Source of the DNA: Bacteroidota bacterium
GTDB taxonomy: Bacteria; Bacteroidota; Ignavibacteria; Ignavibacteriales; Ignavibacteriaceae
Assembly: GCA_023453665.1 (NCBI GenBank)
Contig: JAEXTA010000072.1
Location: forward strand, 1 to 13,367
Length of the DNA stretch: 13,367 bases
Direction: 5' to 3'
Part shown: positions 7,868 to 13,367 of the stretch, in pieces
How positions within the stretch are numbered: position 1 is the first letter of the stretch
Layout of the letters: the number at the start of each line of letters is the position of its first letter
Position numbers and translations under genes: made by a program
The notes under the pieces: generated by a model
What the model was told of the DNA's origin: nothing
Database searches by the model: none
Seen by the model: the letters and a program-made list of their open reading frames with translations, nothing else

Positions 7868-8824
7868 TTATTTCAATGGTTTATTATTTGCGAACGAAGT
7901 TATGAAATCTCCCCATGTCAGATTATTCTGACCAGCTTTGTGAGACTTAGCCCTTCGTATAGCCATATTAGCAGCGGCTTCAACTATCCACTCAAAATTT
8001 TCTTCTCCTACTGAATTAACATCCGCGTCTGGTGCCGGATTACAAAAGTCGATCGCATAAGGTATTCCGTCACGCATAGCAAACTCTACAGTGTTAAAGT
8101 CATAACCCAAAGCATTATTTAATGCAAGCACACCTTCTTTAACATTTTCAAGAATTTTATTTTCAACAGGTTTACCTCCGCGCACGTAACGTAAATGGTG
8201 GGGCTGTTTGGGATCGTACTGCATAATGTGTACATCTTTTCTATCAAGACAATAGCATCGAAAATATTCTTTAAATATCACTTCTTCCTGAAGCATCATT
8301 ACAAGCTGACCGGTTTCATTATATGCTTTAAAAAATTCTTCGGCGTTATTCAGTTTGTAAACATTTTTCCATCCGCCGCCTGCAAATGGTTTGAAGTAAG
8401 CAGGGAAGCCGACGTAGTTAAAAATCGATTCCCAATCTAAAGGATAAGCGAGATTCCTGAATGAATTTGCATTTGTATCAGGTGGATGAACATTTGAAGG
8501 AAGTAATACGGTTTTAGGAACCGCAACTCCGATTTTAGTCGCCAGTGCATTATTAAAAAATTTTTCGTCGGCACTCCACCAGAAAGGATTATTAATAACT
8601 GCTGTTCCGCTTATAGCGGCGTTTTTTAAGTAACCCCTGTAAAAAGGAACGTCTTGTGAGATACGGTCTATTATAACATCATAACCGCAAGGTTCTCCCT
8701 GTACAACTTTATCAAGTTTTACAAATTCTGCTGTTATGCCTGATTCTTTTTTTGAATTTACTCTATCAACAAATGCCGGCGGAAATGTGTTTTCCTGTCC
8801 GAACAATATCCCGATTTTTTTCAT
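7868..8824 (-). CDS. ATP-grasp carboxylate-amine/thiol ligase
   Basis: This 318-residue protein has the standard (non-permuted) ATP-grasp order: an N-terminal Rossmann-like part (MKKIGILFGQE), then the nucleotide-binding segment FPAYFKPFAGGGWKNVYK at 140-157 with Lys145 and the glycine loop. LQEEVIF at 178-184 is the adenine/hinge strand, and TVEFAMRDGIPYAIDFCNPAPDAD at 245-268 carries the metal-binding Glu247, Asp259 and Asn262. These enzymes activate a carboxylate as an acyl phosphate and join it to an amine, as in D-Ala-D-Ala ligase and RimK. The substrate cannot be read from the sequence. GGGAG lies 4 nt before the ATG, a good Shine-Dalgarno. It is the second gene of the cassette, 55 nt after the esterase gene and 19 nt before the GCS2 gene. 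The DNA around Lys145 shows no break or frameshift. Confidence 0.87.
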   Translation of the reverse strand: MKKIGILFGQENTFPPAFVDRVNSKKESGITAEFVKLDKVVQGEPCGYDVIIDRISQDVPFYRGYLKNAAISGTAVINNPFWWSADEKFFNNALATKIGVAVPKTVLLPSNVHPPDTNANSFRNLAYPLDWESIFNYVGFPAYFKPFAGGGWKNVYKLNNAEEFFKAYNETGQLVMMLQEEVIFKEYFRCYCLDRKDVHIMQYDPKQPHHLRYVRGGKPVENKILENVKEGVLALNNALGYDFNTVEFAMRDGIPYAIDFCNPAPDADVNSVGEENFEWIVEAAANMAIRRAKSHKAGQNNLTWGDFITSFANNKPLK

Positions 8825-8879
8825 CTGACTCCCGGATAAATAATATTTAAAAGATTTTAATTGAAGATAACAGATTCAG

Positions 8880-9602
8880 TTAATCATTTATCTGGCTTAG
8901 ATAGTATGGAAACATTTCTCTCCACCAGTTCCAGTCGTGTCCTGTTGCTGTCCGTACATCAAGCCAGTGTTTAATATTTTTTTCATTTAAAATTTTCGAA
9001 AGCTGAATATTTTCGTCAAGGCACATATCCCATTCACCTGTACCCAGAATAATTCCCATTTCTCTGTACCTGCTTAAATACCAAAGATCATTAAGTCCTG
9101 AAAGATAATCCGGCGGATTATTAAAGTAACAGTTATCGTCATAATAACCCATTATAAATTGTTTTATGTTATAAGCGCCGCCCATACATAATAAGTAACT
9201 AACTCTGTCGGGATATCTGAACGCCATATTAGCAGCATGGTAAGCACCAAAACTGCATCCGGCTAAAGTTACTTTTCTCATACCTGAATCATACTTGGCG
9301 AACTCAATTACATCGTTAAGTATTAGTTCCTGGTAACCTATGTGGGTTTTAACCCTGTCAGTAGGGTGTATGGAATAGTTGTACCAGCTCTCGGAATCTA
9401 TTCCATCAGGACAATAAATTTTTATTCTTCCTGAATTAATTAATTCAGATGCAGAATCAACAAGTTTAAAATCTTTACACTGGAAATATCTTCCCCTTGA
9501 AGTAGGAAAGAGTATAACAGGAAAACCTGAATGACCAAAAACCAACATCTCAAACTCCCTGCTTAAATAATGGGAGTGCCACTTATGGTATTCTTCTTTC
9601 AA
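8880..9602 (-). CDS. Alpha/beta-hydrolase esterase, first gene of the ligase cassette
   Basis: The 240-residue single-domain protein has no signal peptide. It resembles the putative esterases of the COG4947 type. The nucleophile elbow is GCSFG at 115-119 with Ser117. GTGEWDMCLDEN at 187-198 offers the acid (Asp192 or Asp196), and TGHDWNWW at 220-227 gives His222. The N-terminus (EEYHKWHSHYLSREFEMLVFG) is where relatives, as I remember them, begin. This supports the TTG at 9602-9600 as the start even though no strong Shine-Dalgarno precedes it. The next Met is residue 19, inside the conserved part. The family cleaves esters, or sometimes amides or thioesters, and the substrate here is unknown. 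As promoter-proximal gene of a ligase operon it may trim a protecting group or release product. It lies 55 nt before the ATP-grasp gene, and the upstream region holds a strong promoter. Confidence 0.85.
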   Translation of the reverse strand: MKEEYHKWHSHYLSREFEMLVFGHSGFPVILFPTSRGRYFQCKDFKLVDSASELINSGRIKIYCPDGIDSESWYNYSIHPTDRVKTHIGYQELILNDVIEFAKYDSGMRKVTLAGCSFGAYHAANMAFRYPDRVSYLLCMGGAYNIKQFIMGYYDDNCYFNNPPDYLSGLNDLWYLSRYREMGIILGTGEWDMCLDENIQLSKILNEKNIKHWLDVRTATGHDWNWWREMFPYYLSQIND

Positions 9603-9637
9603 AACAAATCCGGAATTATCATTGAATAAAAGGAGTC

Positions 9638-9669
9638 TTGATGATCAAAATTACTTTGTTAATCATCAA
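9638..9669. repeat. 8-bp inverted repeat downstream of the cassette promoter
   Basis: TTGATGAT (9638-9645) and ATCATCAA (9662-9669) are perfect inverted arms around a 16-nt spacer. The left arm is itself part of TTGATgATCAA (9638-9648), a short palindrome around one base. It lies just after the predicted transcription start of the minus-strand operon, where a repressor would bind, or where the leader RNA could fold a small hairpin. The 16-nt loop makes an operator more likely than a strong hairpin. Confidence 0.45.
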
Positions 9670-9678
9670 TTTGAGGAG

Positions 9679-9708
9679 CAAATATATAAAATTATAATCT
9701 CTTATCAA
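9679..9708 (-). promoter_or_regulatory. Bacteroidota-type promoter for the esterase-ligase cassette
   Basis: On the minus strand a TTG (9708-9706) is followed after 19 nt by TATATTTG (9686-9679). This matches the Bacteroidota vegetative consensus TTG-N19 to 21-TAnnTTTG exactly. Transcription would begin near 9673 and give a leader of about 70 nt before the TTG start codon at 9602. It is the best promoter match I found in the window. Confidence 0.6.
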
Positions 9709-9718
9709 GTTCACTAAA

Positions 9719-9749
9719 TTGATATTATATACTTATTAGAGTATTTTGG
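9719..9749 (+). promoter_or_regulatory. Candidate promoter of mutS
   Basis: TTG at 9719-9721 is followed after 20 nt by TATTTTGG (9742-9749), one mismatch from the Bacteroidota TAnnTTTG box. The same DNA reads as TTGATA-N17-TATTTT in sigma-70 terms. The leader would be short, under about 20 nt. Its TTG lies 10 bp from the TTG of the opposing promoter, so the two are back to back. Confidence 0.4.
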
Positions 9750-9770
9750 AATCCGATTTTTGATACGGAT

Positions 9771-12392
9771 ATGCAACAAACTCCTTTAATGTCTCAGTAC
9801 TATAAGATCAAACAATCCTACCCGGATACAATTTTATTGTTCAGGGTCGGGGATTTTTTTGAAACTTTTGAAGAAGATGCTAAAACTGCATCCAAAGTGC
9901 TTGGGATAACACTAACCAAACGAGCAAACGGCGCTGCTGAACATGTTGCGCTTGCAGGATTTCCACATCACGCTATTGATACTTATTTACCAAAACTTGT
10001 AAGAGCCGGTTACCGTGTTGCTGTTTGTGAACAGATGGAAAATCCAAAGTTTGCCAAAGGAATTGTTAAAAGAGATGTGGTTGAAGTTGTAACTCCCGGA
10101 GTAACTTTATCTGATAAACTACTCGATCATAAAAAAAATAACTACCTCTTTGCAGTTTGTATAAAAGAAGAAATTGCAGGAATATCTTTCTGTGATATTT
10201 CCACAGGAGAATTTTTTTGTTATGAAGTTCCCTCACCATTCTTAAAACAGCAGATCGAATCAATACTTCCAGCCGAAATTTTAGTTCAGAAAAAAGAACA
10301 GGAAAATATTTTAAAGATTCTTAATTCAATAAATCTTAATGCAAGAATTTCAAAACTTGATGACTGGATCTTCAATTTTGAATACGCTAATGAATTGTTC
10401 AGAATGCAATTTAAAACACAGACGCTTAAAGGATTTGGAATTGAAAATCTTCAAACAGGAATTATTGCCGGCGGAGCTATTCTAAATTACCTGCAGGAAA
10501 CACAGAAAGTAAACCTGTCCCATCTGAACAAAGTTGCGTTGTATAATCCTTCCGATTATATGATACTTGATCAATCAACAAAACGTAACCTGGAAATAAC
10601 TTACTCAATGCAGGAAGGCAGCAGGGAAGGATCGCTTGTCTCAATTCTTGATAAAACAAAAACTGCAATGGGAGGAAGACTTTTTAAGAAATGGATTTCA
10701 TCACCGCTAAAAAAACTTGAAGCAGTTTTAGTACGTCAGAAAAAGGTTGAAGCTTTCGTCAGTGACCGGAAAACGCGCAAATCATTAATTGAACAATTGA
10801 GTGAGATAGGTGACCTTGAAAGACTTATTTCTAAAGTTTGTACAGGAAGAGCTAACCCGAGAGATATATCAGCACTAAAAAGTTCGCTTCAAAAAATTCC
10901 GGTAATATCAGGAATATTAAAAAGCAGTGATAAAGATGAATTCAGATTAATTTCAGAAAAATTAATCCTTCTTGATAAACTTGTTCAAAAAATACAAACA
11001 GCACTTGTTGATACTCCTCCTGCAAGTCTAACTGAAGGCGGTATTATACGCAATGGTTTTAGTCCTGAACTTGATGATCTGAGAAATATTTCTGTTCATG
11101 GTAAAGACTGGATTGCTAATCTTCAAAAATCAGAAAGAGAAAAATCCGGGATCTCTTCACTCAAAGTAAATTTCAATAAAGTGTTCGGTTATTACATCGA
11201 GATAAGCAACGCAAATAAGGATAAGATACCTTCGAACTATATTCGCAAACAGACACTCGTAAATTCGGAAAGATATATCACTCCTGAACTAAAAGATTAC
11301 GAGGATAAAATCCTTAACGCTGAAGAAAAAATATATGAACTTGAGTCACAGTTATTTAATGAGTTAAGATTATTTATTGCAAATGAAGCTGAATCAATTC
11401 AAACTAATGCAAGAATTATTGCTGAACTCGATTGTTTCATTTCTCTTGCTGAATGTGCTGAAGAATACAATTACTGCAAGCCGGAAATGAGTAATGATGA
11501 TCAACTTGAAATCGTTGAAGGAAGACATCCGGTTATTGAACGGCTACTATCACCCGGGGAAAAATTTACACCGAACAGTTGCAAACTTGATAACGCACAA
11601 AACCAGATCATAATTCTTACAGGACCAAATATGGCGGGCAAATCTGTTTATCTTCGTCAGATTGGTTTAATTGTTCTGCTTGCACAAATTGGTTCGTATG
11701 TTCCTGCTAAGTCTGCTAAGATCGGAATGATAGACAGAATATTTACACGCGTTGGTGCGAGTGATAATATAACTGCCGGTGAAAGTACATTTCTTGTTGA
11801 AATGCAGGAAGCGGCAAACATACTCAACAATGCAACTTCAAAAAGTCTTATCCTGTTAGACGAGATTGGAAGAGGTACAAGTACATTTGACGGGATTTCA
11901 ATTGCGTGGGCTATAACGGAATTTATTCATGAAAATCCTGATGTCTCTGCTAAAACTTTATTCGCAACACACTATCATGAATTAAATGAAATGGCTGAGT
12001 TATTTCCCCGTATAAAAAATTATAAAGTTGAAGTCCGTGAATATGATGATAAGGTTATTTTCTTACACAAAGTAAATCCCGGCAGTGCCGATCACAGCTA
12101 TGGAATTCAGGTTGCACAGATGGCTGGACTTCCACTGTTTGTTACAAACCGTGCAAAGGAAGTATTACAGAATCTTGAAAGCAAAGAACTAACTCCTTAT
12201 GAAGTGAAAAAAGAAAAATTAAAAAAAATGCAAAGTGCGATAGATAACCAGATCAGCCTTTTTGAAATTAAAGATGATAAACTAAGAACCGAAATTGGTG
12301 ATATTGAAATCGATAGCCTTACACCAATACAAGCGCTAAACAAATTGAATGAACTGAAGAAGAAAGTAAAAGAAGATGTTGAGTCGAGATAA
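9771..12392 (+). CDS. mutS: DNA mismatch repair protein MutS
   Basis: The 873 residues fit a full-length MutS1. It recognises mismatches and small loops and recruits MutL. The N-terminal mismatch-binding domain carries RVGDFFETF at 25-33, where the Phe29-x-Glu31 pair inserts at the mismatch. The middle residue is Phe where Tyr is common, which should be tolerated. Connector, core and clamp domains follow to about residue 570. The ATPase domain has Walker A GPNMAGKS at 618-625, the AGESTFLVEM signature at 669-678, Walker B LILLDEIGRGTSTFDG with Asp697 and Glu698, and FATHYHEL at 731-738. The C-terminus ends with the LTPIQALNKLNELKK segment typical of the family. All motifs are intact. ATG 9771 is the natural start because the next residues are the conserved PLMSQYYKIK. 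The Shine-Dalgarno is weak. It is divergent from the ligase cassette and heads a plus-strand gene group. Confidence 0.98.
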   Translation: MQQTPLMSQYYKIKQSYPDTILLFRVGDFFETFEEDAKTASKVLGITLTKRANGAAEHVALAGFPHHAIDTYLPKLVRAGYRVAVCEQMENPKFAKGIVKRDVVEVVTPGVTLSDKLLDHKKNNYLFAVCIKEEIAGISFCDISTGEFFCYEVPSPFLKQQIESILPAEILVQKKEQENILKILNSINLNARISKLDDWIFNFEYANELFRMQFKTQTLKGFGIENLQTGIIAGGAILNYLQETQKVNLSHLNKVALYNPSDYMILDQSTKRNLEITYSMQEGSREGSLVSILDKTKTAMGGRLFKKWISSPLKKLEAVLVRQKKVEAFVSDRKTRKSLIEQLSEIGDLERLISKVCTGRANPRDISALKSSLQKIPVISGILKSSDKDEFRLISEKLILLDKLVQKIQTALVDTPPASLTEGGIIRNGFSPELDDLRNISVHGKDWIANLQKSEREKSGISSLKVNFNKVFGYYIEISNANKDKIPSNYIRKQTLVNSERYITPELKDYEDKILNAEEKIYELESQLFNELRLFIANEAESIQTNARIIAELDCFISLAECAEEYNYCKPEMSNDDQLEIVEGRHPVIERLLSPGEKFTPNSCKLDNAQNQIIILTGPNMAGKSVYLRQIGLIVLLAQIGSYVPAKSAKIGMIDRIFTRVGASDNITAGESTFLVEMQEAANILNNATSKSLILLDEIGRGTSTFDGISIAWAITEFIHENPDVSAKTLFATHYHELNEMAELFPRIKNYKVEVREYDDKVIFLHKVNPGSADHSYGIQVAQMAGLPLFVTNRAKEVLQNLESKELTPYEVKKEKLKKMQSAIDNQISLFEIKDDKLRTEIGDIEIDSLTPIQALNKLNELKKKVKEDVESR

Positions 12393-12996
12393 ATTATTTA
12401 TCGTTTCTGCGTTGTTAATTTTTATCATAGCCGGATGTGTGAAAGAAAAGTCACCTGAAATTCAGAAGTATATTAATGAGGTGGAGAAATCCCGTGTAGA
12501 AAAAAATGAGTACATGAAAAACGATCCTTCATCACCATTTAATTTTAAAGGAAAGATTGAATTTCATCCTCTCAAATACTATGAAATAAATCCGGAGTTT
12601 GTATTTGAAAGTAAATTAACTGAATATGATCCAAAGGATACTGTGACCATTCTTGGAACTAAGGGAGAAGAAAGAAAACTTTTACGATATGGCTATTTCA
12701 CTTTTACAAAAGCTGATAAAGAATTTAAATTGAATATATATGAAGGAACTTCAAAGGCCGGTGAAATATATCATATGATTCAATTCACCGATCGAACAAC
12801 CGGCGAAGAAACTTATGGTGTTGGTCGTTATATCGATTTTGAATTATCACCTGATAAAGATTTTATTTATACAATTGATTTTAATCATGCATACAATCCA
12901 TATTGTGCATACAGTAAGGATTATTCTTGTGCAATCCCAACTAAAGAAGACCATTTAGATCTGGCAATTGAAGCAGGCGAAAAAAACTATCACTAA
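12376..12996 (+). CDS. DUF1684 lipoprotein
   Basis: The 206-residue protein begins with a lipoprotein signal peptide: a charged MLSRDK start, the hydrophobic stretch LFIVSALLIFIIAG, and the lipobox Cys21. It should be exported and lipid-anchored. The mature part matches DUF1684 in layout, with F..Y...F.G near the middle (GYFTF at 106-110), and in the C-terminal signature DFNHAYNPYCAYS with DYSCAIP (168-188). The second half of that signature is usually followed by an acidic, Leu/Ile-rich stretch, as here (HLDLAIEAGEKNYH). The biochemical function of the family is not established to my knowledge. The ATG lies inside the mutS 3' end (17-nt overlap), and the gap to the next gene is 19 nt, so co-transcription is likely. 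I see no functional link to mismatch repair. Confidence 0.87.
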   Translation: MLSRDKLFIVSALLIFIIAGCVKEKSPEIQKYINEVEKSRVEKNEYMKNDPSSPFNFKGKIEFHPLKYYEINPEFVFESKLTEYDPKDTVTILGTKGEERKLLRYGYFTFTKADKEFKLNIYEGTSKAGEIYHMIQFTDRTTGEETYGVGRYIDFELSPDKDFIYTIDFNHAYNPYCAYSKDYSCAIPTKEDHLDLAIEAGEKNYH

Positions 12997-13001
12997 AATT
13001 T

Positions 13002-13009
13002 AGGCGGAG
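13002..13009 (+). promoter_or_regulatory. Ribosome binding site for the GTG start of the DAHP synthase gene
   Basis: AGGCGGAG, with GGAG at 13006-13009, lies 6 nt before GTG 13016. It is the strongest Shine-Dalgarno noted in the window and decides the choice of a GTG start. Confidence 0.6.
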
Positions 13010-13015
13010 AATATT

Positions 13016-13367
13016 GTGGTTATTGTTCTTGAAAAAAATGTGACAGATGCTCAAATCGAAAACATCATTAAACGTCTGGAAGATTTTGGATTCGCAATTC
13101 ACCGGTCTACAGGGCATGAACAGATCGTGCTTGGAGCTATCGGTGTGCAGCCAAATTTTGATATCCGAAAAGTAAAAATACTTGAAGGTGTTGATACCGT
13201 TTTCAGAATAAGTGAACCGTTTAAACTTGCAAGCAGAAGTTATCAGAAAGAAAATACACAGATAAAAATTAAAGATGTTCTGATCGGCGGTGAAGAAATC
13301 GTTGTAATGGCGGGACCCTGTTCAGTTGAAAATGAAAAACAGATTTTTACAATTGCTGAAATGATTG
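13016..13367 (+). CDS. aroF: 3-deoxy-7-phosphoheptulonate (DAHP) synthase, 5' part
   Basis: Only 117 codons are visible before the right edge. The enzyme condenses phosphoenolpyruvate with erythrose 4-phosphate, the first step of the shikimate pathway. Residues 1-70 form the small N-terminal regulatory-type domain of the class that resembles the Thermotoga and Bacillus enzymes (VVIVLEKNVTDAQIENIIKR, then IHRSTGHEQIVLGAIG). KLASRSYQKE follows, then GEEIVVMAGPCSVE, the PEP-site motif that opens the barrel, at 92-105. The GTG start is chosen because the protein begins exactly where homologs begin with Met-Val-Ile-Val-Leu, and because of the strong Shine-Dalgarno. It follows the lipoprotein gene by 19 nt. 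The N-terminal domain points to feedback control or stability, as in other members with this fused domain. The metal- and phosphate-binding residues beyond the window cannot be checked. Confidence 0.93.
   Translation, partial: MVIVLEKNVTDAQIENIIKRLEDFGFAIHRSTGHEQIVLGAIGVQPNFDIRKVKILEGVDTVFRISEPFKLASRSYQKENTQIKIKDVLIGGEEIVVMAGPCSVENEKQIFTIAEMI

Noticed and set aside
9771..9870. Phe-Phe-Glu in place of Phe-Tyr-Glu in MutS as a sign of altered function
   Set aside because: The essential Phe29 and Glu31 are kept and the middle position varies, so ordinary MutS1 activity is expected.
1..13367. tRNA or rRNA genes, CRISPR arrays, insertion sequences or attachment sites
   Set aside because: The window is almost fully covered by intact genes. 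The short gaps hold no tRNA-like fold, spaced repeats or terminal inverted repeats.

Overview
This is an AT-rich bacterial window carrying nine protein genes. Two of them are cut by the window edges. There is no RNA gene, no CRISPR array and no recognisable mobile element. The most likely host is a member of the Bacteroidota/Chlorobi/Ignavibacteria (FCB) assemblage. The reasons are the AT-rich codon use, several starts without a clear Shine-Dalgarno, a textbook Bacteroidota-type promoter (TTG-N19-TATATTTG, minus strand, 9708 to 9679), and the overall look of the proteins. The exact taxon is an inference.

Layout. A divergent intergenic region (9603-9770) separates two gene sets. Leftwards (minus strand) run seven genes: an alpha/beta-hydrolase esterase with a TTG start, an ATP-grasp ligase, a GCS2/YbdK-type carboxylate-amine ligase, a class I glutamine-amidotransferase-like protein, and a second ATP-grasp-like protein that appears circularly permuted. 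After a 112-nt gap come a 1236-residue multidomain GH13 alpha-amylase-family protein and, overlapping its end, an exported PQQ-type sugar dehydrogenase cut by the left edge. Rightwards (plus strand) run mutS, a DUF1684 lipoprotein overlapping it by 17 nt, and the start of a DAHP synthase (aroF type).

How the genes may work together. The core of interest is the five-gene cassette at 4680-9602. It has three predicted amide-bond-forming ligases of two unrelated folds, a Cys-His-Glu amidotransferase/hydrolase and a Ser-Asp-His hydrolase, packed with gaps of 17-55 nt behind one strong promoter. This is the logic of a small non-ribosomal peptide or gamma-glutamyl-type metabolite pathway. The ligases would build amide bonds, the GATase would supply ammonia or remove a gamma-glutamyl group, and the esterase would trim or release product. 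No carrier-protein, adenylation or transporter domain is present, so the product is probably a small soluble compound. The GH13 protein and the sugar dehydrogenase follow on the same strand and may add a sugar branch, but the 112-nt gap leaves this open. The cassette's product is not known to me.

Non-coding signals worth noting are the back-to-back promoters, an 8-bp inverted repeat just downstream of the cassette's predicted start point, and two copies of a 14-bp direct repeat in the gap before the GH13 gene.
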